Shown: piece by piece, positions 1 through 10,367 of the stretch
Numbering within the stretch: position 1 is the stretch's first letter
How the letters are laid out: each line of letters opens with the position of its first letter
Assembly (NCBI GenBank): GCA_030704615.1
Contig: CM060733.1
Location: 32,300,001 to 32,364,000 of the forward strand
Direction: 5' to 3'
Source: Takakia lepidozioides
Lineage: Eukaryota > Streptophyta > Takakiopsida > Takakiales > Takakiaceae
DNA length: 64,000 nucleotides
The notes under the pieces: generated by a model
What the model was told of the DNA's origin: nothing
Database searches by the model: none
Seen by the model: the letters and a program-made list of their open reading frames with translations, nothing else
Made by a program: the position numbers and the translations under genes

Positions 1-1208
1 CCTTTAGCTATTAGATTCAATTTATACCCTCTAAGGGTTATGAGCCCATTATCTAAGGCGCCAGTGGTAGATAAATCTAGGATTTGGGAGGACGTAGCCT
101 TGGAGGGGAGCGTTTTTGTGACTCCAAGAGAGAGCCAAGCGGGCCTGTGAGCAGTGAGCTAGAGGCGAAGACCTCGAGAGACAAGGGAGGAGAGAAAGTA
201 CTCTGTCCTAAAAACTCGGCTACAATGCGCCTTTTCAGAGCCCAAGGTAGAAAATGATTTTTTCGACGGAGGGAACGCGCACTAGCGCCTTAAAATAATG
301 TAAAGGGGTGAAATCTGGCTTGGACCCACTAATGGTTATTCTATTATTTACGCATGCATGTTTTGGACTAACGAATGTAGTGGCAGGGATGAGCTCTCAG
401 CGAGATTCATTCATCTGATATACCGCGGCAGTTCCCCGCGACAGGGAACGGTTTCCGGGTGTTCCTCGGTTCTCATTGGGTTCCCAAGGGCATCTTTAGG
501 CGCCAAGGGTATCTTTGGATTCCCCACATGATTTCCCATAAGAGAGGTATTTTTTTTCTGATTTTCTTATTTTTTTTAATTTTCCAGTATTTCTGATTTG
601 CGAAATTGCTTAAATAGGATAGATGCACGTGGTGTACGTTATAGCTTGAAGGGCGTTGATTAAACTGATTGAACTTATTGAGTTGAGGGGCTTAGAACCA
701 CCTTATTGAACTTGGTGAACCTATTGGATTATGATATGTATTTTGGTCACTCCTTTGCTAAGACAATTTTAGGCATTGGGGTCAAAGCGTTGGCCCTTCC
801 ATCATAGATGCACTCGGTGAATTGGGAGAGGAAGATTTTCCCTCTTCTTCCTAGGCTCGGCAAGTGCCTTGTGAATGGATTAAAACATGTCCTGGCTATA
901 GGTGGGGCCTAGGCGGTAGGAATTAGACAATAAAACACAAAGACTTGGAAGGCAGTTACTGGATAGATTGTAGGATACCATAAGACTTAGAAACGCAAAC
1001 TCACCCTGTGAAGAGGAGTACGTGATTTCTCTTTGCCGGTAGGACTTAGATAGTGATCATAGCCACCATGTACAACCACGGACCCCCTACACTAACCGCA
1101 GTCGGGTAGGCGGTTCAGTGAGCCCAACCTACACCGCAACTTACCACGACCCCCCCTAGATTAATATGTCGTCACCCTAACCGCACACGCTTAGGGCTCG
1201 TCAAGGTG
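1..1208. other. No gene recognised; anonymous repeat-like DNA
   Basis: No open frame of useful length and no recognisable protein similarity on either strand. The stretch near 1080-1160 is C-rich and short-repetitive. It adjoins LTR-like sequence on its right, so it may be the inside of the same decayed retrotransposon. I cannot support a more specific call. Confidence 0.5.
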
Positions 1209-1549
1209 TCAAGCCTCACTTGGGACATGGGGAAGCGGTTTCTCCTTGTGAGTGTTGTGGAGGGCTCATCTTCTTGTAATGATAAGAGATGAGAAATGAG
1301 AAAAATGGAAGACAATGAAAATTCTCAAAGCATGAAACGATCACACTAAGAACAAGCTCTAGTCCTTCCAAGTGAAATCCACTCTATCACATAAACTAAG
1401 TCAAGCCAAGGGCACCTTTGCTAAATGAATCCACCCTACAAAGCCCTCAACACACTCCCTCTCAATACCTAGAGCGATGGAGGTGAGAGAAATTGAGGCA
1501 TAGCTTTTTAGGATTGTGTGCTTATAATGTGTGGTGGACAGCGATGTAT
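1209..1549 (-). repeat. Rearranged LTR-like fragment, interrupted by a CACTA end
   Basis: Three blocks match the LTR-like sequence at 48053-48400. Block 1209-1275 matches 48300-48375 in reverse complement. Block 1381-1488 matches 48185-48290 in the same orientation. Block 1500-1549 matches 48083-48130 in reverse complement. The middle block is therefore flipped relative to the other copy. The fragment stops exactly where CACTACAAGAG begins at 1550, which marks the insertion site of the neighbouring CACTA element about 30 bp inside the start of the LTR. Confidence 0.6.
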
Positions 1550-1579
1550 CACTACAAGAGATGAGCGTTTTTAGGACTA
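1550..1579 (+). repeat. CACTA terminal inverted repeat (left end)
   Basis: CACTACAAGAGATGAGCGTT begins here. It shares 17 of its first 18 bases with the terminus at 50122. The flanking base triplet on the left is TAT, which is ATA on the other strand. ATA is also the triplet that precedes the terminus at 50122, consistent with the 3 bp target duplications that CACTA transposases make. Confidence 0.8.
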
Positions 1580-2368
1580 CGGCTTTGGCGGAGTCATAAA
1601 AACTGCACTAGGTACATGACTACAGAGCGCTGAAATGCATTACAGTTTTAATTTTATGACTTTGTAGTAATGGATATCACTACATGACTCCGGAAAGTTA
1701 GGGAGCATTGGTCAAACATTGTTGACCATGATGACAGGGATGGTTTATATGACTAGTGTGATATGTTTGACTACACATGGACGACGTTTCATGGAATCTT
1801 ATGACTCCATGACTGAAGATGGTTTCAGAGCTCTATTTATACGACTACATCACTACACGTGTCATTTTTGAGGCAATATAATGCAATAAAGGTTGCCCAT
1901 TAGGTTTAAAAAAGTTAAAAAAATTGCTATAAGGTTGCTCATTAGTGTAATCGTGAACAGAAAGGAGGCTGGACTTGGCGTTTTTTTTGTCTCCTGCACC
2001 ACACCACATAGCTGAGGGATGGAACGCGATGATAGCAGGATATGCAGGGCGTGGGATGGAGGCGTTGATGCATTTCAGATTGTGATAAGTAGGGTTGGGG
2101 TGTTTTGGGGAAGAACTCCACACCAGTATGGTTGGGGTGTTTGCTGGTAGAATTTTAGGCTGTCAGAGGCATGGATAGCTGAAGGAGCAGGGATAGAGTG
2201 TGTGGTCCAGATTCATCCAAGAGGGCTGGATTTCAAGCTCCACATAGCTATGATTCCATGTGAAGGATAGGTACAAGAAACCTCATGGGTAATGGTCAAC
2301 TGGAAGCGGCATGTTGTACTATATGTCATTACTGTACTATATGTCATTCCGAGACTGTCATTGTTGGT

Positions 2369-3215
2369 CCATGTGTTTACAACAATGCTATCAATATAAG
2401 ACTCCTGGTTCGCATTGGAAGCTCAATCCCTGCAAGTTCATTGTGTGTGAAGCTCAAACTTGTGATTTGAAGGATCTTGTAGCCAAGTTCATTCAACCGG
2501 AAAGGAGAAATTCTGAAAGCTCCCAAATTTGATGTGGGCAAGCTTATGGAGGTAAGACTTAGCTTCGCTCCTCTAAGTAAGTGTTGGATAAGTTTCATTT
2601 AGTGTCGACCTTCACTGCATATATTGGTTTCTTTTCTTGGCTGGTTTCATATTTTCTTGGCTTGTATGCTGTTGGTTGGCTTCTTTCATTTCACTGTGTA
2701 GTGGAAGGGGAAGAATACTTTCTTAAGTTCTGCTGCAACAATGTCTTTTTCCAGCCTAGATGTTTTTTGATGGATACAAATTGAAGTGTTTTGAATGTTG
2801 CGCAATACTATAAAGTGAGGGTGCTGAATGCAGTTGGCCTTGCTTCGTGCAGGCATAATCCAGGGAAATGTGGACATAGCTGAAACCCCATGATAGCATT
2901 TCCAGAGGACCGTGTGGATGGCCTCACAATCCAGCATGCAAAATCCATGACAATGTAGAGCTGGCTGAATGGGCAAACAAGTTAAGTGGCGAACAAGCCA
3001 CGTCACTGGTACATAGTTGCATGCTTACATAGTACATGAAAGCGATCTATCATTCCGGAAATTGACCATGTTGGTCCATGTATTTTACAACAATGCTATC
3101 AATAAAAGACCAATGGTTCGCATTGGAAACTCTATCCCCGTAAGTGGCTTGTGCGTGATGCTCAAACTTGTGATTCGAAGGATCTTATACCCCAGTTCAT
3201 TGCAGAGGTGATTGG
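2369..3215. repeat. Direct duplication of a ~145 bp block inside the CACTA element
   Basis: The blocks 2369-2510 and 3070-3215 are clearly related, beginning TTGGTCCATGT and sharing CAACAATGCTATCAATA. They lie about 700 bp apart. A second pair of related blocks near 2899-2955 and 3374-3430 (GCATTTCCAGAGGA) shows that a longer unit was duplicated. Short open frames run through both copies on the plus strand. I do not recognise the protein, and the copies have diverged by substitutions and indels. Confidence 0.6.
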
Positions 3216-3659
3216 AAAAGACATTGAAAGGCAACAGTCGTTATCTATAATCTACAGATCCCCTTCAATTTGATGTGGGAAAGCCGGCTGGCTGGAGGTC
3301 TAGTCTCACTTTCACTCATCTAATGTCAGTGTTGTATCCATTGCAATGTGGAGATGTTTGAAACAACATTGGAGCATTTCCAGAGGATGGTCTGGATGGC
3401 CTTTCGTGCGTGTGCCGAATCCATGGCAAGAAAACATTGCAGGCAGAACCCTGGCAATGGTCCAAGCACGGGTTGGTCCAAAGCCAATTGCAACAACAAA
3501 TGAATAAAGGGTGCTGAAAGGAAAGCACTCCATAATTGATCATAAAATCCAGTGTCCAAGCATGATATCTTAATGGGAATGCGAAGGGAGTGTTACCACC
3601 TTAAACTATCATGCATGGTCTATAACTGGAGTGCACAAATCACGCATATCTAATCTTCA

Positions 3660-6600
3660 TCATCCTCATCTATGTCTGGGTCACTACATGTATCACTGTC
3701 TTCATCACAGACTTCATCTTGTCCAAGGGTTGGCTGAACATCATCACCACGTATACGGGGTGCTCGGAGGTACAAGGAGGCCACCTGCTCTGGAGTAACC
3801 GGTACCGCTCAGCTGCATGTTGGGCCATCAGTAACCACAGTCTCCTCTAGTCTTTGTGGGACTAACAATCCTTCCACTTCCGCCACATCATCATTATCAA
3901 TTGATATGTCGCAGACCACTCTACGTGCTCGGGGGCTCTTCTCCAGGACGACTTTCCACCCCGGCTCCTTCACACAATCAGAAAAAAAACACTTGATCAA
4001 CCTGGCCAGGAAACACAAAAGGTTGCTCAGAAGGTGGAAGCATACGGTTAAAATTGACAAGTGTGAAGCCAGCATCATCCTGCTTCATTGACATAGGTTG
4101 ACGACCCACGCGACTCGCCCGTACCCACGAACACAAAAACACTATAAGCTGTGTTTGGCCATAGTCAATTTGCAAAATCTCCCTTATAAGACCCACATAT
4201 CTTGTAGGTTCCTCCATGTCATTGCCTGAATTGTTGGTAATGGGCTGGTGCTGGAAAATATATGAGACTCCACAATCAAAAGACACCATACTTGTTGTGT
4301 TCATGCCGGGGGATGTAACCCTGTAATGGTTACCATACGCTGTCATACTCTTGAATGACAGGGCAGTAAATGATGGAGGCCTTGAAAGATCCAGTAATTC
4401 CTTACGTGTTGTAGGATCAAGCCCATCTGATTGAATTGAGAGATGATCACGTACACCTTGAGGGAGCCAAACAGCAAATGGAGGACAATGATGCAAATCA
4501 GGAGGGTACTGAATTGTCGTGGGATTGCTCATGCCTTCCAGCCCTTGCTCCTCACGAAACAAGCGTCGTCTGGCTTCTATCCGTGTGGACTCTGCTTCAT
4601 ATATCCTGTCACAATCCGAGGGTCAGCCAGGAGATTGACAGAGGTGGCGTGGGAGATTTGAAAAGACGCCATATGCCAACTAATGATAAATGACTAAAAC
4701 TTGGAAATCTGAATGTCAATGAAGTAGATTTCTTACCCCAACATGACTGACAGACGAGGATGGTTCTGAATGATGTACTCATGTACAATATCACACAGGT
4801 CATTCAATTTTCGGGCTTTAGAACTTCCTTCCACAACTTCACGTTCCACATATTTGCATCCCACACCCTTCGTACACTTCCATCAAATCCTGCCATATAC
4901 TCTGCAAAAACCCAATGCTTCTTCAAATTGGTATCCTTCTGCCATGCTCCCCTCGGGCCTTGCCATTTTTCTTACTTAGCCTTTCATATCTTTCATTGCC
5001 CGCTCCATGGGGTACATCCAACGAGATGCTACGGGCCCGCATAAGTACAACTCATCCACTAGATGAACAACCAGATGTGTCATCACATCAAAAAATGATG
5101 GTGGGAACTCCTTCTCTATAAGACACAGAGTGAGAACTGCTTCAGTTCTCAATTCCTCATACTCTACAAGATTCACCACTTTTGCACACAACTTCTTAAA
5201 TACACAACATACTCGCAAAATGGCCCTTCGATGACCACTTGGCATGAGCCCACCGATAGCAAGCGGTATAATTTGCTGCATGAGCACATGATAGTCATGT
5301 GATTTCATGCCTGACAACTTCTTCTTCACCACATGCTTTTTGAAAGCTGATGCGTAGCCTGTTGGCACTTTCAAGTTCTGCACAATCTCCAGAAAAACTT
5401 GTAACTCAGCCTCAGTGAGGACATAAGGGGCAGGAGGCATAATTAACGTATCTGCTATGTCAGGATCACGTTGTAGCCACAATTCCGGGCGCATCCCAAG
5501 TAGCTCCAAATCACGGCGAACTTTCAATGTGTCTTTCTTACCAAAAATAGTTTTAATAATATTTTCAGCCAAGTTCTTCTCGCAATGCATTGCGTCAAAC
5601 GTGTGGCGGATGAGGAGACCCTACAAAATGAACACATAAGCAATTGAGCATTTACTCATCACAATTTAAACAAAAAACGCAAAAATGTACACAGCCAATT
5701 TAAAAGCCATGAAGGAATTACCTCCCAATAAGGTAAGACATATAAAATTGACAATCGCTTAACTCCATGAGTTTTTGCTGGGTCTGTCCTGCTATCTGGC
5801 GTCCCTCTGTTTTCCACCCATGCAGTGCGAGCTGTTGCAAGGTCCTTGATTTGTGTTACAGTCTGCGTTTTTGGAGGAGTTCCATGCCCAGTAGCGCCAT
5901 TATGGATGATTGCGGGCCAAAAATCTTCGGTGGCCTAGGAAAACAATTTTTCCACATATGTGTAACTGTTGTGAAGTCACCCCGGGTCCACAAGCTGGAC
6001 AACCAGCATAACCTTTCGTCACTTGACCTGAGAGCAAGCCATATGCAGGGTAGTCATGGATTGACCACATCAACACTGCCCTCAGTGTGAATTCGCGTTG
6101 ACCACGAGGACGGGAAACATCATGAGCTGCAATCCCTCTCCATAGTTCCAATAGCTCTTCCACTAGGGGCATCAGGTAAACATCTACGTTGTCCGAGGTA
6201 ACAGACTCCTTACCAGGAATCAGTAGCGCTAACATGACAAAGAACTTTTTGGTCATTAACCACGGAGGCAGATTGTAATTGACCAAGAGAACGGGCCATG
6301 TGCTCCAACTTGTGGATTGAGCTCCGTAGGGATTTACACCGTTTAAGGCCAATCCAAATCGCAGAGATCGTGGCTCTGCAGCAAAATCCGCAAATGTGGT
6401 GTCAATGTGTCTCCATGCTTTGCTATCAGCTGGATGTCAAACCAACCCATCCTGGCTCTTATGTCTGTCGTGCCATGTCATGAGGTTAGCGATCGATTTA
6501 CATCGGTACATACGTTTCAACCTTGGAATGATAGGGAAGTGTCGCAATACTTTCTTGGGCACACTTCCACGACCTGGAATGTAACGGGAACTGCGGCACA

Positions 6601-7770
6601 CTGGGCAAATGTCTACATTCTCATACTCCCCACGGAAGAGTACACAACCACGCTCACAGGCATGAATCATCGTGTACTGCAATCCCATCTCGGCAATCAT
6701 GGTTTTTGCTTCATAGTGAGTTTTCGGCAATGAATTCTCTTTAGGCAAAAAACTCCTACGCAACAATCCCAGAAGCTCATCCACAAATGCATTGGTGCAC
6801 TTGTGGGTAGTGCATGCGTTCAGCAACGTCAAAGTTGCTTGCAGCCGGCTGATGGAGCACCCTTCAAAAAGTGGACATTGCGACGCTCGGAAGAGTTTAT
6901 CGTACTCGGGATCAACGTGCAGGTGAGCATTCTCATCAAATTCATTGTCTCCGGAATCGTCGAGATCATCGTCATATCGGCAAATGTGTGATCGGTTCCA
7001 CCATGAATGGGGTCCTCTCTGTTTGCATCTGCAAAGATAAACGCTTCCTGCAATGCACGCTGCATTTCTACCTCCAATCCACCACTCTCATCTGCGTTCT
7101 CTGTGACATTGGGCTCCCGCTGTGCCCCAGGGCCTTCATCTTCATCATCTGAATATTCACATCCCTGCATCCCAACAGTCATCTTGTGAGTGGACTAACA
7201 ACGATTGGACACTTGTTCATATTATGACATAGGAGGCACGGTGACGTTGCAGTGATGCAGTCATATTTACGTATGTATCTTAAGAATATACACCCAATCA
7301 AAACACGACATTTGTAACCATTGAAGTCATAGTTGCAGTCACTTACTTAGTCATATATGACTACATGACTAAACATGACCAATGAAAACACGACATGTGC
7401 ATTAATTAAAGTGATAAAGAAGTGGCGTAGTCATAGTCACGTCTGTATCTTATGACTTCTTGACTACAATCACCCAACGAAATGTCGACATGTGGAGAAG
7501 AGGATCGTTGCATTCAAAATTCAAACTAAAGTGCTGAAGGGAAAGTGGCGATCTTACCGGAAGAGAACAGCGTTGGAGAAGAGGATCCCTCACGTGTATC
7601 ATGTAATGATTCCTCACTGTTTCCAACAACAGTACTTTTCCTCCATGACACTCATCGCAGTTGCATAGCATTTTTGTATGCCCATTCCTTGTGGCATAAG
7701 CTTCTTCCATTCGCCATAGACGGTCATCTATTCTACGCCTACGCATCCGTTCGCCACCTGCACTGTACAT
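3660..7770 (-). pseudogene. CACTA TNP2-type transposase (decayed)
   Basis: The first exon is probably 7558-7770, with a Cys-rich CNCDECHGGK motif and donor GT at 7557-7556. Block 6437-6832 has the TNP2 signature KTHYEAK, IHACERGC, CPVCRSSRY, KVLRHFPIIPRLKRMY. Block 5900-6352 continues the TNP2 domain, with the typical LALNGVNP. Block 4976-5590 is DUF4218 (FPPSFFDVMTHLVVHLVDEL, SRWMYPMERAMKDMK). Block 3978-4562 is DUF4216 (YVGLIREILQIDYGQ, DDAGFTLVNF). An acidic tail lies near 3660-3900. Known role of the family: it binds the subterminal repeats and cuts at CACTA ends. The reading frame shifts between blocks, for example near 6835 and 6430, where no good splice site explains it, so this copy is probably inactive. 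Frameshifts from sequencing error remain possible. Confidence 0.85.
7190..7480. repeat. CACTA-style subterminal motifs in the first intron region
   Basis: Several copies of AGTCATA, TATGACTACATGACT and ACACGACAT occur here. They resemble the motifs that follow the termini at 1550 and 50122. They lie between the first two transposase exons, not at an element end. They may be regulatory binding sites for the transposase or the remnant of a small related element. Confidence 0.45.
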
Positions 7771-7894
7771 GCTTTGAACGTCACCCCTTCCCTCTTTGCA
7801 TGCTACGCACAGTGCATTGTCTCTAGTTTTGCACCAGCTGCCAATGTGCTATTTCTATATCTATAGTATACTATAAGTATCGTTTCTGAGTGTC

Positions 7895-8650
7895 CATGGT
7901 GAAGCGGAAGGTCTTCGAAGTGACAGTCCCTCTCACTGAGTACGAGAAGTTCCGAGAGCGCCGGATTGCTGCCATAAAGGAGGTGGAAGCAACGTTCAAG
8001 CAGTCGATAGATGGGTGAGTTTAGTTCCTGACTTTGGATACCCACCCACTAAACTTGCGATTTGCCTTATCCTCTAACCTTCCTACAGCGATCATAAGCT
8101 TCATAGCACAAATGGGGGCGAGTAGCTGCGACTTGTACAAACAGAGAGGCAAACAACATGCAGTGAGTGACGATTAGGTTTGAGGAGGGTGTGTCATTAG
8201 GCGGGAGATGTCTGCCGTCATTCGTGGGCAGGCATTACGTCCTGGTAGGGTGCGGCTGTGGTTCAGCGTAGGCTTAAGAGTATTAGGGTATGTATGCTTA
8301 CATTTGTTTGTGATTGTTTGAGAGGGAGGTCATGGAGGTGTTTGTGCAGGCTTACGGGAGCGAATCGCCCTCGCAAGCCACGCGCTCCGAAGGAAAAAGC
8401 TAGGGATCAAGGTCCTGCAAGGCAAAGTGCCAAACTGAAGACGATGAAGACTACGATTCTGCATGAGGGCTCTTCTGAGGACGATGAGGACGATCCACTC
8501 CTCCCACGCCAGTGCGAGGTGAGTGCGTCGTCGGCGGATGCCACGGCAAGCCGAGGAGAACATGCCCATGCTCATGTCGCAGGACAAAAACGCCCATCAT
8601 CTACACTACGAACACCTTCTCCGTCTGTGAGTTATAGTTCTTCACAATGA
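7895..8650 (+). CDS. Divergent gene start next to the CACTA transposase; basic/acidic protein, unknown
   Basis: An ATG at 7895 opens a 40-codon exon, MVKRKVFEVTVPLTEYEKF and onwards, ending at a good donor (GG|GTGAGT) near 8014. A second coding-like block, 8340-8650, is basic then acidic (KPRAPKEKARDQ, then SSEDDEDD). It starts 125 bp from the transposase start and runs the opposite way, as second genes of some CACTA elements do. No domain is recognised. It could continue into the Gly/Pro/Tyr/Gln-rich block at 8893-9676 and, beyond the inserted element, into the Transposase_24-like gene at 23390. That link is inference. Confidence 0.45.
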
Positions 8651-8892
8651 CCATGATTCAAATTATGTATGTTTTTGGTAAAATCACGAAGAGATAGGGT
8701 ATGTCTGTCAAGACAGGGAAGTTGGACAATGCAGGGGTCAGCCAAGGCACAATCACAAATGATTTCCACTCGACAAGTTGAAGTGTCAAAGGCATGATGT
8801 CAGGCCAATGTAGACTTCAGGTGTGTTCAAATTCTTTGCCCCATGAAACCAACGTCCTGGTACTAAGCTACAATGGCTACTTATAGAGATAC

Positions 8893-9676
8893 TTGGGTTA
8901 CTTATGCACCCAGAATATCAGTAAAACTTGGAGGGATACTTCTCATGGACCCATCAGGTTTGTCCATTTGAATTCTTGCTATGGATTTCAGGAACACCCC
9001 ATACCTAAGAGGGCTCAAAAATGTACTGGGAGGACATCATTGGGGCCAATCAATTTGGGAGATTTACTGCCCAAGATCATACTGAGTTTTGGGTAATCTT
9101 GTCTTTACAAATGATATGTGCTTCCAGTTTGTTTTGCCTGAATTCAAGGATTTGCTGCTTGCTGCCTATATGTATGTGTAATCACCCACATTGTACTGGG
9201 GGAATTTCTTTTCAGGGCAAGCACAAGCGCACTGGATCCACGATCCCTGCTTCTAGCAATGGAGATGGCGCCCACAAGAACGCAGGAGGTGGCCCTAACT
9301 CTCCCAACGTTGTGGGTTCTGTGCCACCAGTACCCTCACCTTATTATGGTATGCCTCAGTACCCATAGTCTGGCACTCAGTATGGTCAAGGTCAATATGG
9401 TGCTCCTCCATATGGGCAGTATGGCCAGTATCCTCCTCCACCATATTTGCCACCCCCTAGTAGCTATGGGGGTGGCAGGCCACCGGAATATCCTCCTGCT
9501 TATGGACAGTATGGCCAGTATGGTCCTCGGCCTTCTGGCCAACAGCCATGGCCACCAGTCCCTACTTGGCAGGATCCTGCTTTGAATTCTCTTGAGCGCA
9601 CGGAGGTCTCTGAAGGAGGGGAGGGTGTCGTTTCAAAGAATGATAGAACCAATGCTTTAAGGTCAAAGGAGCCCCG
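8893..9676 (+). pseudogene. Decayed gene for a G/P/Y/Q-rich protein, interrupted by the 13.5 kb element
   Basis: A block at 9021-9089 reads MYWEDIIGANQFGRFTAQD and ends at GTAATC. An acceptor near 9214 (TTTTCAG) leads into GKHKRTGS and a long low-complexity stretch of repeated GQYGQY, PPPPY and SYGGG (9215-9600). A TAG at 9366-9368 interrupts the frame where the context predicts CAG (Gln). The same frame reopens and reaches SKEPR at the target duplication. If the element is ignored, the frame continues past the right-hand duplication for 20 more codons to a TAG near 23250. So the insertion hit an exon of an already decaying gene or gene copy. The family is not recognised. Confidence 0.55.
9667..9676. 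repeat. Target-site duplication, left copy (AGGAGCCCCG)
   Basis: Identical to 23177-23186. A 10 bp direct repeat (9 bp if one end base is a chance match) directly outside matching terminal repeats. The length fits MULE-like DDE transposases, which typically make 8-10 bp duplications. Confidence 0.85.
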
Positions 9677-9705
9677 GAGGTTTACTATTTCATGAGCGCA
9701 TGAGC
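9677..9705 (+). repeat. Terminal inverted repeat, left
   Basis: 29 bp starting GAGGTTTACTATTTCATGAG. It pairs with the reverse complement of 23148-23176 at 24 of 29 positions. The mismatches are at positions 2, 5, 8, 14 and 22. Confidence 0.85.
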
Positions 9706-9738
9706 CCATGAGCCTATGAGCCTATGAGCTCATGAGCG
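9691..9738 (+). repeat. Subterminal CATGAGC array, 8 bp period
   Basis: Six consecutive 8-mers start at 9691, 9699, 9707, 9715, 9723 and 9731. Each is CATGAGCN, with TATGAGC in the fourth and fifth. The array overlaps the terminal repeat. At the right end the same heptamer occurs on the plus strand at 20 bp spacing and as GCTCATG in the terminus. A role as transposase binding sites is likely but inferred. Confidence 0.8.
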
Positions 9739-9840
9739 GACATCCGCGGAATTGGAATTTTCCTGCCTTTATTGACGGTGTTATGTCCTCTTACCTCGGT
9801 AATAGGGTATGTTTCTCCTGGTCCAGGATGCGGAATGAGG

Positions 9841-10120
9841 AATTTCGGCGCCGTTATTCCCAAGAGCAGTGTGCTAAAATGGTGTTTTGAAGACATCCAC
9901 CGGGGTATTTCGGCACCGAAATTACCTCTTAAAATGTGATATAGTGCGGTATTTAATGGCGCAGAACGGGCAATTTCGGCGCCGAAATACCCAAGTGGAA
10001 TGTGGTGAAGTGCTTTGTGCTGAAGGCTTCCATCGCAATATTTTGGTGCAGTAATTCATCCGTGGAATTTTTGAGGCCCATATAACGAAGGCGCAAACTG
10101 GGCTATTTCGGCGCCAAATT
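9841..10120. repeat. Left iteron array (GGCGCC palindrome, ~65 bp period)
   Basis: Copies or variants of ATTTCGGCGCCGAAAT are centred near 9849, 9914, 9980, 10047 and 10112, so spacings are 65-67 bp. The copy at 9980 is a full palindrome. The copies at 9914 (GGCACC) and 10047 (GGTGCA) have decayed cores. Confidence 0.85.
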
Positions 10121-10367
10121 TCCCAATAGGAATGTTAGAAACGGCAGGGTTTTCATGGCTTCAAGTTCCCGGGTCGATGGTGTGCATAAATTACTTGTTG
10201 GGGTCTTCACTGAAGTTTGCGTCTCTTCTGTTTTTATTATAGATTTTGGTTGGCGGAAGAAATGTAGGGAATGGACAAGCAGTCTGAACACAATGATTTT
10301 TCAAATCGTCAATATATTCATTAAGTGTTTCAGAACTGTACAACAAAAGGATCCAAATGAGACTTTG
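10121..10367. other. Untranslated stretch between left iterons and the methyltransferase gene end
   Basis: No coding signal is convincing here. It probably holds the 3' end of the minus-strand methyltransferase transcript. A short frame at 10155-10376 looks like chance. Confidence 0.4.

Larger units (their letters stand above)
1550..8650 (-). mobile_element. CACTA (En/Spm) DNA transposon, one terminus visible
   Basis: The left end starts CACTACAAGAGATGAGCG and is followed by subterminal copies of a short motif such as ATGACTACATG and TATGACT. The same start (CACTACAACAGATGAGCG) with similar subterminal repeats occurs at 50122. The body carries a minus-strand TNP2-type transposase and a divergent plus-strand gene start, as in plant CACTA elements. 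I could not find the matching right terminus (ending CTTGTAGTG) between 7800 and 9676 or near 25900. The right limit given is only the last part that looks coding, so the element is either truncated or continues as the gene split by the 13.5 kb insertion. Confidence 0.75.
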
